Part shown: one piece after another, positions 36,801-48,240 of the stretch
Layout: every line of letters starts with the position of its first letter
Position numbering within the stretch: the first letter of the stretch is position 1
Assembly: GCA_936450465.1 (NCBI GenBank)
Contig: OW388293.1
Span: 30,633,860 to 30,697,859, forward strand
Source of the DNA: Gibbula magus
Lineage: Eukaryota > Mollusca > Gastropoda > Trochida > Trochidae
Direction of reading: 5' to 3'
DNA length: 64,000 bases
Notes under the pieces: generated by a model
The model's input: the letters and a program-made list of their open reading frames with translations, nothing else
Databases searched by the model: none
What the model was told of the DNA's origin: nothing
Program-made: the position numbers and the translations under genes

Positions 36801-39604
36801 TGTCAAGAATCCTTAAATATTTACAAACACATCTTTAAATATATATGGACAACGATTTCTGAAGGTACGGAGCATTGTGTCCGAAGATGTGTAAGCGTAT
36901 ATAAGAGAGTTTTTACATGAAATAATTGAACAAAAATGGCATTATTCCCTCTACCTGATCCACGAGATGTGAGAAATGTATATGTCAAGGAACTAGAAGT
37001 AAAAACTTACTTTCCACCGAACAACCAAACTACATGGTTTCATGTAGCACAGAACAGTGGGACGATATGGCGGTATGCAAGTGTAATATTGGCACGTAGT
37101 GACGACTGTTGTGTATACATGCCTTAGCAACCTAGATGCAATTGGTTTGTGAAACAAACATCTTTCATATTGGTACAGCTGTGTTATGGATGTTATGATT
37201 GTTATGCTTATTATAACATACGAAGATATGATCTTCCGTCAGGTTCAGTCTATAGAATGACTTTTGAAAAGTCCATATTTTATTTCATCAATTAGTGTGA
37301 GACACTTCCACTGTATATACTTAGCGTTGTATATAGTAACCCGAATGTATATGTACATGTATATGTTAAAAACTATGGCAAGCACGTTTACTTATATAGA
37401 TACATATAGTTGAAAAATGAACCTTTGTACGTGTCCATGAATTATGTGAATGTAATATTATTTTATCCATTTTCTGCTTATTTATGATGTAATATGGTTT
37501 TTTTTGCAAAGCATTAATTCTTCCTCTCGTATGTACTCTAATATGAAGCTATGTATTTAGTATGATAATTAAGTTGGGGCAATGTCATATATAGATGTAG
37601 ACATAAATCAAAAACTGTATAAATGTATTCATTTCATTACTAGTGGTATATCCTGTGACTTTAATTGCAGGATTTATATCTTTAACTTGAAAATTCAATC
37701 ATGGGTGATACGATCACGTTTTGATAAACTTTTATAAGATGTAAATATATTCAACAATGGACCATTCACATTTTCAACAGTGAAGGATTTAATTGACACA
37801 GTGTGATCCACATTAAACACTGCAAATTCGGACTATTTTCTGTGTTGAGTGTCTATGAGAATATTATACTCCACAGCCCTATGTTATTAAGTTTCTCAAT
37901 CAGTCCCCTGTACGATGTCAACTCGTTCCATATATACAACTCATGCTCATACGAGGCGCAGGTGCGTCGTCCTGCTTAGTAAGAACAATCATCTGCTTAT
38001 TGCTGCCTCACCTGTCTGCATGAAGAGAATAAATGCATGTAGATATGAAGTATTCTTATATACAGCGTATCTAAAACTTATTTTAAAACATGCTTCTTTC
38101 GTGTGTGGTATTACAGTATAGCTAAATGAGGTTAATACGCATGTACATATTTACTTACAATCGTCCAATTTATAATGGTTGTGTCAACGAAAGGCGAATT
38201 ACAAACTTGTATAACAAAAACGGATGCATCTGTGTTTTGAAAAATGAAATATCGAGCCCTAATTATTGAGAGAGAAAAAAAGATGAAATTTGCTCATTTG
38301 TATAAATACTTTACATGTGTTATGTCCCTTTTACCGCTGTCGATTTATTAATAAAATACATCTCCTTATTCCGTTTTATTCTTGTATACAGTGTTGTATA
38401 TACACACATTCCATTGTCTTTTCGATTTTAAATCACGTGAAAGTGTGTGTTGGAATCCCATAAGGTTTCTTACCGATTAATATTTAACACGGGTATGTTG
38501 CATTATTGCATTTAGTAGAATTAATTATTATCATGTCTTCTTCTTTTTTTAAATGTTGAACGTTCCTAAGAGGCAATTCTCGAATTTGGTACGTAGATGT
38601 GTGTCTAATAGATAGAGAGACAGTAGACATAATGAAGATCTTGCGTGTAGTGTTTGTGTGATGATCAATGATATCATACAGGCATGGTAGTTACAAACCA
38701 CAGGCACGATGTTTTAATAGCATATGTTTATTTGAAATAAACGTTGATACGCACTATATATAAAAACAAGTTGTAAACAATGATGTAAATTAATTGTACA
38801 AACTATTTTTATTCACCGATTTAATCTTAATTTAGATAGCAAGACATTAATATTTCGTGTACGCTTTTCAAATTTCGTAATCACGTTTTTCAAGGGGATA
38901 CCGGGATAATGACACAAGGTATTCGATAAGACAACAGGGATTAATAAATGCAGGGTATGTTTTGTCTTGAATAAAAATGTGAGTAAAGACTTCAATTTAT
39001 GCCATTAATGAATCATACAAAACACTCCATTCGAGACACTGATTAGGAAGTTATGTCGGTATGTTGATAACATTAAGTGTCAAAACACAAATGTCTCGTC
39101 GAACTTATATAGTAGTATGTTCCGCCAAAAACTCCACGATCACCTTTAAGAGAGATGGACAACGGAAACACAGCGGCAGTTGACATGCATGTAGAGTATT
39201 AACTTGTATGAACAAGAGTCATCAATATATATAATAATGATACATATAAACTACCTGCCAAAAGAAAGTACTCACCTCAGTTGGTTTCGATTAATTCCAT
39301 ATTTAAAAGAAATCAAATGCATTTGACTATGGCAAGATACATTAAAAATTATACTCAGGAGTTTGAATTAATTAATTGGTGACTGCGGTTAAATTTTAGT
39401 TAAAATATCTTTGTCTAATGAAGACAGGGGTAAGAATTTAAATTTACACCAACATGACCCCTACCATGTTTAAAATGTTGTAAATGTGTGCAGAATCAGG
39501 CAAATTTACTAATTTTCACATATAATGAGTCTTATATGCCGATGAACAGTTGTGCATCATCAAAACTATTTTTTTGAAGGAATTAAAAAAACATTCAAAT
39601 TAAA
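36801..39604. other. AT-rich stretch, no gene recognised
   Basis: A 63-codon plus frame at 36936-37127 begins in good context and has a less repetitive composition than its surroundings, but no family was recognised and there is no supporting neighbour exon. The rest shows nothing. Confidence 0.4.
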
Positions 39605-40095
39605 CAAGGCAAAAGTGAGCACAGCTCACATACCCCCGCCTGTAGTTTGATCGCCTTTATACAGTATAAATAAATTGGAAAATATAATCAAGTCAATCAT
39701 GTCAATGAATAACAATGATCTTTTTTAATGAAAATATTTTTGAAATTACTTGAACCGTGGATTTTAAACCAATAAAAGGCACAATAATACCATATAGGTA
39801 GACAACATCCAAATTTAAGTAACTTAGTGTTTTAGTTATGCTGCAGAAATGACACAAATGACTAAATTTCAAAACTTATTATTTGGATCTTCGGACTCCT
39901 AAAGGGCACAACAGCACCATATAGGTTGTTTCCATACCAAATTTGAAGTTTCCAAGTCAAATAGTTTTTGAGATATGCTCCGGAAACGATTTCGTCAGGA
40001 CCGACGGACGGACGGACGCACGCACGCACGCACGCACGCACGCACGGACCGACAAGCGGAGCGCTATATACACCCGACTACGTCGTAGCGGGAGA
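39605..40095 (-). repeat. dispersed repeat with a GACG/GCAC microsatellite core
   Basis: The block starts 'ggcaaaagtgagcacagctc' and ends 'gactacgtcgtagcgggag'. Two similar internal segments ('gcaccatataggt...ccaaatttgaa', 'taccatataggtagac...ccaaatttaag') form a diverged duplication of about 115 bp. A (GACG)n(GCAC)n run occupies 40004-40047. The start is repeated at 48208-48236. On the minus strand the wording 'cgtttccggagcatatctc' is shared with the 4.4-kb and 59.1-kb repeats. No coding capacity is seen. Confidence 0.65.
40004..40047. repeat. (GACG)n(GCAC)n microsatellite
   Basis: About three GACG-type units pass into about seven GCAC-type units. Confidence 0.95.
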
Positions 40096-41342
40096 ATAAA
40101 AACACGTAGAAGTATTCTTTGACTTCTAACTAAACACCTGTACTTTTCAGTTTTAGATTATGACATCGAGGTAGTTGCAATTGAAAATCAAGAAGTGAGT
40201 ACTTTGTTTTGCCCGGTAGTTTATATGTACACCCAAACAGTCAATGGTTTATATCAATAACATTTGGTTCGTTATTACTTATTATTTCTTTTTTTTTTCC
40301 TTTTCGTTATTTCTTTTTGTTTAGTTTGAGGACTTGTAACATCAAAAGGATTATTGACATTTGAAACATGCACATCTAGTACTGCGGCATGGCGTTAACT
40401 CATAGAGTCGAGAGTGTCTCATTAACTAAGTCGAGCTCGTAGAGTACGTGAATAGAATAGCACAAGAAACTTATGGACAAAAGAAACACAATTCCAAGTC
40501 AGGACCAAATGCAAACTTAGATCCCAAGGTCCCTCTTCAAAACAATTAAGCATTTGAAGAAGTCGAAAATGGTTAAATGTTTCGGACCACGGACGAGGTG
40601 CAATTTATATTTATGATATTGGTACATATAGGTATAACTTCTACCGTATGAGGTATATATCGAAATTCTAAACTTACTCAATAATAAATTTCTTCATGTG
40701 TTCAACCTTCAAAACTTTAATTACAAATTTAAGTTCGTTTAAGCTTCTACATTTTACGTGAAATGAAAACACGGTATATTGTACCTAATTTTTCAACTTT
40801 TTGATAACTAAAGACATACAATGATATTCACATGGTAACACATAACACGTCATAAAACTAATAAACAAGTTGATGTTATGATGTAGCGATGTTTCCCGAC
40901 TCGCAGCGCCGATGAATGGCTTCAGTTCTCTTTGTTTTATTTTTCAACAAATGTGCGCTTGTGTTTATCAAGTTGTAAAATATAAAGTCATCAAAATGTT
41001 ACCTTCATTAGTATCTTTCAATTTCACTGTCATTTACCATGTATTAATGACATATATGTGTAAACAGGAATACATACATGTATCCTCCCGATAGAACCCT
41101 CCTTTTAAGCGATGCTTACTTGTGCATTTCATCCAAAAGTGTCACGTAAATTGGTTTAGGTGTTTTCGTGCATCTAACTTAACTGCTATATTTGACATTT
41201 AAAAAAAACCCGTACAACTACTGAAAAGAAACGTTCAGCAAACCACAGCAACAAGAGCAAAATTGCAAATTAAAAGTGAATCTTCAATTTCAGTCAATGG
41301 GTTGTCATCCATGGCGTGGCTCTGCAGATTCATCAGAAACCA
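40096..41342. other. 3' flank of the Mondo-like gene
   Basis: No coding motif. On the minus strand the first AATAAA-like hexamer downstream of the stop codon lies roughly 400 bases away (near 40938). The poly(A) site could not be fixed. Confidence 0.35.
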
Positions 41343-42109
41343 TCAGGTTTCTTCCCGTGATGCATCAACGGCAGACGTTAACACCACATTTGGAGTGAAG
41401 CCGAGACAACGAGACTCCACGGCTGTAGAGGTTACATGACCAAAAGACACGGACTGTCCTATCACTTCCATACTTGGATATAAGAAATCAAGAGAATCGA
41501 AAGAAGAAAATATCGGAATGATATTTCCACTTTTGGAAACCGTTGTGGTATTAGTGTTCAATCCTTCACTTGAGTCTGAATTTGATTTTCTGACGTTATG
41601 CACTGCTACTATTTTAACTTCCTCGAAATCAGACGAATGAATGGCTTTAGTTCCAGGAACAACTGGGTTTCCACTGTCTGATACTTCGCTTTGGCCGTTG
41701 TGTGATTTATTGTAGTTTTCGACTGCTAGTATTTCAACTTCTTCGACATCAGACGAATGAATGTTTTCAGTTGCAGGAACAACTGGATTTCCACTCCCTG
41801 TTTCTTCGCTTTGGTCCAATTTATTTCGTTTGGAGACCTGCAATTTTGGTATTTCAACTTTGTCATCCAGGGACGAATTAATAGTACTTGTAGCTGTTAT
41901 TGTTGCCGAAAGGGGGCGTCGTTTCGTCCCATGTTTTTGTTCAAGCTCTGTTTTCCGCTCTGTCTCAGTAACAGTGCATGGAGTTGTCTGTATCCCCGTA
42001 GATGGCAAAGTGTGGTGTTGGGGATATTGGGTGATTTCCTTCCTCAAGAGGTCTGGTCTCCGCAGACAGCTGGTGTTGGTCGCGATGTCTCGGACTCCAG
42101 ATATGATCA
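41343..42109 (-). CDS. Mondo-like gene, terminal exon with long repeated tail
   Basis: Starts after tttttcag|. The first residues 'VIISGVRDIATNTSCLRRPD' match the end of the Mondo domain (VLNSLRQLGTSTSILTDP). The remaining ~220 residues form a Ser/Asp/Glu/Thr-rich tail not present in vertebrate homologues I know. Within it three 40-residue repeats (120-bp period; anchor 'gacgaat' at 41632, 41752, 41872) each carry a Ser-Ser-(Asp/Leu)-x-(Glu/Asp)-x-Val-(Glu/Lys)-Ile core. The frame ends with TGA at 41343-41345. Confidence 0.78.
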
Positions 42110-45100
42110 CTGAAAAAGAACATTTAAAGTTGTAAGACTATAGTTTTACAACATTGGTTTTAAAAAATTATTGACAGAAAGGTCGAACGGACAATCATTC
42201 TCTCGTAAAATTACCTGGACGCAGACTTGTGAGACACAGAGTTGATTCTGTCCACGCCATCAGAGACTTGATGTAACCGGAAGGAGAATTCTCACTTCCT
42301 GTTTGCTGAACATACGTTTTAAACAGATTGTCGCCAACCAGACGGTCAAACTATAAGTCGTTAAGGATTATGTATCAGGGATTATTCAATTTTATTAATT
42401 AATTCTGGCACCAATTCGTCAAAAAACGAAGTCGAGACATGTGGGCCAATACGGGAAAGGAATGGACGTCACAAGATCGCCAACACAATCCACCATAATG
42501 AAGGAAAACTGTAGCACTTCATGAACGTTCTTGTTTATTCCCCTTCCTCTCTAGCTTAGTTAAGCAATTCATAAAGGAACATTTTTATAAAAACGAAAAT
42601 AAAATTAAAAATAAAATGAATAGATAGTTTTTCAAAAGTTGAACATGTAGGACCCCAGTTAGCTTTCGGACACATTCTGTTACTCTATGCCTTGTAGGTT
42701 TAACAATCTTGCATTTCTTTGGTATAGTTAACGTTATTTTGCCGCGTAGTTTACAATGGACTATATATTCCAGAAAGGATACAATGGCGAATTTCCAATC
42801 TCTGCAGACCATTTCTGTTCGATAGCAACTATATCTGTCGTCCAGTGTAGCTTGGTGTTCTTCCTTCTGTATCCCGCTTGTCGGGAGAGCGTTCTGAAAG
42901 TGACTGGAATCAACACCATCGGTTAGTACACTCACTGGAGTACATCGCGGCTATCATACTTTCATTGATTGTAAAATACAGTACAGAAATAACACATTTG
43001 AAAACTTTTATCTGTTTATTTGTAATGTATTGTATATCACTGCGTAGTATATTTGTATTGTGTGTGTAAATTGCTCCTTCATTCATGCACATTTAAAATT
43101 GGTCAGAAGAATCAGACACATCTTCTAGAGATTCTTTCTTTATTGCAAGGGTGTGACGTTTCTGTGTAGGTTTTAACACCGTTATCAAGCAAATGATAAC
43201 ATTACACATGTGTGATATCTGTGTTATGATTCACCCTCAAGGTATAATCTATTTGCAATGTATTTACAGTTCTGAAAAAAAAGACTTACTCAAATTCACT
43301 TTTAAGTTTTTCCTTTTCTGCCCGCAGTTGTTCGAGTTGGGTTAGTCGATCAGCCTGACCGCTTCGTATCTCTTTGATATACTTTCCAGCTAAAATATCG
43401 GGGACAATTAGTATTAACAATCTGAAACACTCTATACTGGTTCTACATGTCCAACAAAAGATATTGGCCACATATACCCTGTCCCACATGCAACAATCAA
43501 TATCACACTTAGTCCTACCTTTGTATAGTCATATAGAGTTTCTGGATTCGAAACAAGACGTCCACGGTTCTAATCTCTACATGCAGTAGGCTTTGCATGG
43601 CACGTTGTTAGCCCACCAGCATATGCTCGCAGGTTTCATCGCAAATCATTGTCACAAGCACATTTTCTGGTTTCTTCCTTCTTACACGAACTTACCTCAT
43701 CGTTGTAACCTTGTTTGGGGTTAATTGACAAAGTTAAGATCGCGATATCGTTCTAAATAAATTAAGATCGATAGTTCCATATTATGTTATTACAATGATA
43801 ATCAAAATGCCAGTTATCACATCTTCTTAATTATCGATTTGCCAATAGATATTGATAAAGGGAGGTAATTCACCTTCAACAATGGTCTCCAGTTCACTGA
43901 GTTTCTGAAAGTCGTTCAGGGGTCGCAGGGTGGGAACAGCGCCGTGGAGATTTCTCAGCTGATCCTGTGTGAATATTATTATAAGAACACTGTTTTCACA
44001 ATAGTATGACGAAAATGTCGACATGAAACAGATGATCATGAAAAAGTAGAAATATGTTCATGAAATTTAAAATACAACCATAACATTTGATATCATTTAA
44101 ATTCAATAGCGAATGTACAGTAAAAATGTACAGTTATATTAAGATATAAAATATCCGACATAAGGATATTGAGAACATTTTAGCAGATTATGAGATATAT
44201 CCTAACATAAATCAGCTTCTCCGATTAAATTGTTATTTTCTCTAAATATACGTACATACAATTTACAATAGTCTGACTCAAACTAGGCAAGCTGACTCAA
44301 GGCTTCGTTTTTATTCAGTTGAAATAGATTTTGATCAAAAATAGTATCTACATGTAACTAATCAATCCGGGGTTTGACAAAATACATATTTACAATTTAA
44401 TATTTTAAAGCATTAACATGTCTTGAAAAACAAACTCCAAGGTTATTTAACTTATTTAAAACATGAAAATTCAATAACCATCTTAAATAATAATAAGAAT
44501 AATATAGATTCACTATGGTGTTATGTATATTTCTTTTGCTTTGTCATCTTATTGAAAAGACAACAAAGCATCCAACAACAAAATCAAAGTCACCGAACCG
44601 AATTCTAAATCCATTTCACAGAAAGCACCTTGCTCCATCCACCCTTTGATAACCCATGGTATACGTTTCGATAAATCTACACTACATATATTGTATGTAT
44701 AATAATTATGAATAGTATATATATATGTATGTATAGTGTAGATAGAGATATACTATGCATAGTGTAGATTAATCGGAACGTATTCCCTGGATTGTCGAGG
44801 ATGCGCTCCATCAGGATTTTGAAGTAATCATGCGGGTACAAAAGCTTTCCAAACAACTGCAAAAGTAATATCTTACTTGTATTTTATTCCTTCTCTTTTT
44901 CTCTGCTCGGACATGAGAGTCCCTCCTGTAACGAGGCAGCTTTTTGCAGTGGTCGAGAACGGGGGACTTGACCGGTCCAACCTCTTCATCTCGGCTATTG
45001 AGTATAGAGTTGATAATGGCGGACGGTGATACCTGTTATTTGAAAAAGTGAATGATTTAAGTTGCGATAATCAGTTCCACAACACACCGGATGTACCGTC

Positions 45101-46941
45101 ACTTCTGACTGGTTTTCCATCATACCATATTCTTCCTTACTGATTGCACATATTCACAGTGAATTACATGCAGCTGCATTTCAAAATCAATGACGTGTAT
45201 TTACCTGTTTTGGAGAAACATCTAGGACATGCATTTTTGTTGATAAATATACATGTAAAATATACATTTAAAGTATGGTCATATTATGGTTATAAACACA
45301 TATATATTCCAAAATCATTGAAAAAATACACTCAAAAACTACAGCTTAACGTTAAAATATAGTAATGTTATATAAACATTAAAAATAATTTTGGAACAGA
45401 TTTCCGAAGCACAACCATGCAAAGAATTTATGAATTCGTCCCTCCATTATTCTTGCAAAATAGACCTCGTTTATGCATTATTTCTTTAAATGTGTGTTGC
45501 ACCCATTCATTTAGACTTATTTGGAATTATTTTGCCGTCTCTATAGTTGTAGTTTATATATTCTTAGTTTAATCATTAATCATTCTCTCTTTCTAATGTT
45601 CTATCATTCTTGAATACAACCATGCGTTTGCCCTCTATTGTTTTTTCTTTGTTCACTATATGTTGTTGTTAAGACATTCTATTCATTGATATGAATCAAG
45701 TTTTTTATCATTCAATCAACAGTATACAGTAAACTTCATTTCCTTATATTAATTCATTCACCATTAGGTTGTTTATATTTTTAATATTTCACCCATAGGA
45801 ACATAGCAATGTCAACGTTCCATCCCCCTCGCCCCACCCCATCCGGTTCTCTTCCGCTATTCTTTCATTCCTTTATAAATACGCCACTCTCCTCGTTCAG
45901 CCATCGAATAATTATCATGATCGCGCTGGATACGCCCTAGTCATTGCTTGATTTTTTTATATTATGTATTGTATATAGTCTATGTATTAGATAATTTGAA
46001 GTTGAAGAAAATGTTTGTTTTTTTAAATATATAGAACCATTTTCGGATGATAAAAAAGCAGACACAAATAGCGAGTCTCGATATCTAAAGCGGAACATCA
46101 ATATGGATTGTTTAATAGCAGTATTACTATCATTCGGAGGTAAGGTCACTTATAAATCATAATGGGGCGGGTTCCAATATTTATCCTACAAATGAATGGA
46201 ATATTCCAATGAGATCCCGTGACCTGACACGTCACATCTATTTTTAGACAAACTTGGGGAAAGCCCTGGGATTTTTTCGCTATTAATAGTAACTTCAGTA
46301 AACAAATCGGAATCTTGATTACATCGATATATATAACCTTTTATAATTTACAGTTGACGTAATCTCTTTTTTCTTTATTAGATTTGAGATCAGTATTGGT
46401 TAACTATAAATAACTACAACAAATCAAATATTTTCCTTATAGCCACAATATACGTCCGTGTTCTGAAAACCATATCGACATGTTAATGTAGGTACAATGA
46501 CGAGAGGAAGTATTATACTATATGCTTCAAAGCACTGAAACGTAAATACTTTGTAAACGTAATAAAATAGTTAACACAGCGTCATTGTAACGTATAAAAG
46601 AGCATAAACCTATAGTTTATATACATCTTGTGTTTCCATGTGAAGCGAAAGTAATGAAATATGCATTTTAATCCTTAGTAACAAAATTAACATATCAACA
46701 TACGAGTTTACGAGTTTAAACATAAGCAAGGTTAGGTTAACAAGCAAAAACATCATAAAGGCGTTTTCAAAGTCAGTTTTAATATAGCTTTAGTGTCATT
46801 ATCAGAAAAGACATGTTTATAATTCCAAAAATGCTACGTCAGTACCTGAGGCGTTGCTGCATAATCCAAAACATCGAAGTCTCCAAATTCGATAAAATCT
46901 GACCCATCCAACACACCAGACTCAGTCTCTTCCAGGGAAAT
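41343..46941 (-). CDS. Mondo/Mlx-family bHLH-leucine-zipper transcription factor (MLXIP/MLXIPL-like), 3' seven exons
   Basis: Seven exons (46846-46941, 44877-45032, 43874-43964, 43290-43389, 42783-42903, 42215-42350, 41343-42109) join with correct phases into 488 residues plus stop. In order: an acidic segment (1-32), a basic region with the class-B triad His72/Glu76/Arg80 in 'SHVRAEKKRRNKI', helix-loop-helix ending 'KLSELETIVEAGKYIKEIR', zipper 'LTQLEQLRAEKEKLKSEF', then 'LPTSGI...DWKFAIF' and 'SLMAWTESTLCLTSLRP', matching the C-terminal dimerisation domain of Mondo proteins (LPATGVPI...NWKFWIF, LRP-V-L-S-LRQ). Family members pair with Mlx and activate E-box genes in response to sugar. The N-terminal glucose-sensing region was not found, and overall identity to vertebrate Mondo looks low. 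A divergent Mlx is the main alternative. Confidence 0.8.
42215..42350 (-). CDS. Mondo-like gene, C-terminal dimerisation domain exon
   Basis: Bounded by cttatag| and |gtaatt; 136 bases, ends in phase 1. It encodes 'FDRLVGDNLFKTYV' and 'GYIKSLMAWTESTLCLTSLR', matching the family pattern F-x-x-LF-x-x-(9-15)-SL-x-W-x-E-x-x-C-x-x-x-LRP. This domain controls dimerisation and cytoplasmic retention in Mondo and Mlx. Confidence 0.8.
42783..42903 (-). CDS. Mondo-like gene, LP-x-x-GI and WKF exon
   Basis: Bounded by ttgattccag| and |gtatcc; 121 bases, ends in phase 0. It encodes 'FQNALPTSGI' and 'CRDWKFAI', corresponding to 'CQQQLPATGVPI' and 'NWKFWI' of vertebrate Mondo proteins at matching spacing. 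Confidence 0.78.
43290..43389 (-). CDS. Mondo-like gene, helix 2 and leucine zipper exon
   Basis: Bounded by atattttag| and |gtaagt; 100 bases, ends in phase 2. It encodes 'GKYIKEIRSGQADRLTQLEQ' followed by a charged heptad region with leucines spaced for a zipper. Confidence 0.82.
43540..43690 (+). repeat. partial SINE in an intron of the Mondo-like gene
   Basis: 'gctcgcaggtttcatcgcaa' at about 43627 matches the SINE body at 60854 (gcttgcaggtttcatcgcaa), with looser similarity on both sides. 'ggttctaatctc' upstream could be a decayed B box. Promoter A box and tail were not recognised. Confidence 0.45.
43874..43964 (-). CDS. Mondo-like gene, helix 1 end, loop and helix 2 start
   Basis: Bounded by ttcacacag| and |gtgaat; 91 bases, ends in phase 1. 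It encodes 'DQLRNLHGAVPTL' (end of helix 1) and 'DFQKLSELETIVE' (start of helix 2). The next exon completes the Ala codon and continues helix 2 without a break. Confidence 0.8.
44648..44797. repeat. inverted repeat in an intron, arms about 35-45 bp
   Basis: 'ATACGTTTCGATAAATC' near 44658 pairs with 'GATTAATCGGAACGTAT' near 44767. The pairing continues outwards through 'CCATGG/CCCTGG' with mismatches. The AT-rich centre contains TA repeats. It probably represents a small foldback or MITE. Confidence 0.6.
44877..45032 (-). CDS. Mondo-like gene, basic-region exon
   Basis: Bounded by ataacag| and |gtaaga, with 52 codons in phase 0. It carries the DNA-contacting basic region 'YRRDSHVRAEKKRRNKI'. 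His, Glu and Arg at the 5/9/13 positions predict recognition of CACGTG-type E-boxes. Confidence 0.8.
45033..46845. other. intron of the Mondo-like gene
   Basis: It lies between the acidic exon and the basic-region exon. No further exon or RNA gene was recognised. Confidence 0.6.
46846..46941 (-). CDS. Mondo-like gene, first recognised exon (acidic region)
   Basis: The exon is bounded by ttcacacag| and |gtactg on the minus strand. It encodes 32 residues rich in Glu and Asp ('LEETESGVLDGSDFIEFGDF'), ends in phase 0 and splices cleanly to 45032. An acidic, hydrophobic-spaced stretch such as this could serve in activation, but that is inference. It does not begin with Met, so at least one exon lies upstream. 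Confidence 0.65.
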
Positions 46942-47472
46942 CTGTGTGAAAAGCATAGAGCTACTTATTTCTTAGGATGATGCAGTACTCGACAGTCGTC
47001 TTCCCACCAGCCTGCAGTGAACGTCATATACCTCACCACAAACAATGTCGACATGTAGACTAGACTTGGTTAAAGGCGCCTGGAATATATATTCGTTGCG
47101 TCATTGTATTCATGTTTCAGTGTATTCATGTGTTAACTCAGCCTGTTGTGTCTTGTTGATAATTGATCAAACCCACAATTAAGAAAACTGTACGTGGCCT
47201 GTGAAACGAGAATAAAGGTCTTGAAGGCTGTATTACTTTGTAAGGCAGTTGAATTAAGTTTCTCATATTTAATTCAGCCCATTCTCTTCCCACAGAGGCT
47301 ACTTCCTTCTATCCTTACGATATAATATCTGAAGGGAGTAATTTAAGTCATAACCTCTGTGGGAGGAGAATGCAACAGACTTGAAAGGTGGGAGAAATGG
47401 GACATTTTAAAAAGATTTTACTACCACCACAACTACTACTTTTCTTGCTGCTATACTAATAATAATTCTCCC
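46942..47472. other. upstream of the first recognised Mondo-like exon
   Basis: No further minus-strand exon was recognised. A short inverted phrase pairs 'cccattctcttcccacagaggct' near 47278 with 'cctctgtgggaggagaatg' near 47354, giving arms of about 17 bases around 60 bases. Confidence 0.4.
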
Positions 47473-47493
47473 ACGACTACTACAACAACATCA

Positions 47494-47549
<56 letters not shown>

Positions 47550-47950
47550 AGCTACAGCTATTGCTACTACCACTACTACAGCCGCTACAACTACAATTAC
47601 TACTACTACTACTTCTATTACCTCTTCTACTGCCACTACTACTACAACTACTACTACAACTACTACTACTTCTACTACAACTACTACTGCTACTACTACT
47701 ACAACTACTACTACTTCTACTACAACTACTACTGCTACTACTACTACTACTACATCTACTACTACTGGTACTTCTACTACTACTACTACTACTACTACAA
47801 CTACTACTACTTCTACTACAACTACTACTTATACTACATCTACTACTACTGGTACTTCTACTACTACTAATACTACTACTACTATTACATCTACTACTAC
47901 TTCTACTTCTACTACAACTACTACTACTACATCTACTACTACTGGTACTT

Positions 47951-47984
<34 letters not shown>

Positions 47985-48211
47985 ATCTACTACTACTTCT
48001 ACTACAACTACTACATCTACTACTACTACATCTACTACTACTTCTACTACTACTGGTACTTCTACTACTACTACTACTACTACTACTACTATTACATCTA
48101 CTACTACTTCTACTTCTACTACAACTACTACTACTACATCTACTACTACTGGTACTTCTACTACTACTACTACATCTACTACTACTTCTACTACAACTAC
48201 TACTACAACAA
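47473..48211. repeat. long ACT-type trinucleotide array with higher-order structure
   Basis: About 740 bp of ACT/TAC/CTA repeats are broken by regular variants (ACA, TCT, GGT, ATT). Blocks such as 'acatctactactactggtac' recur five or more times, showing a higher-order unit. All six frames stay open (poly-Thr, poly-Leu, poly-Val or poly-Ser), which is a property of the repeat. It ends directly in a fragment of the 39.6-kb repeat family. Confidence 0.95.
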
Positions 48212-48240
48212 TGCAAAAGTGAGCAGAGCTCACATACAAT
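48208..48240. repeat. fragment of the 39.6-kb repeat family
   Basis: 'gcaaaagtgagcagagctc' matches the start of the 39605-40095 repeat with one difference and then stops. It abuts the ACT array. Confidence 0.75.

Noticed and set aside
36936..37127. 63-codon plus frame as a short gene
   Set aside because: Good start context but no family recognised, no neighbour exon and no conserved pattern.
44770..44856. Extra exon between the basic-region and helix exons of the Mondo-like gene
   Set aside because: Skipping it gives a continuous helix-loop-helix in frame. Including it would break the phase, and it overlaps an inverted repeat.
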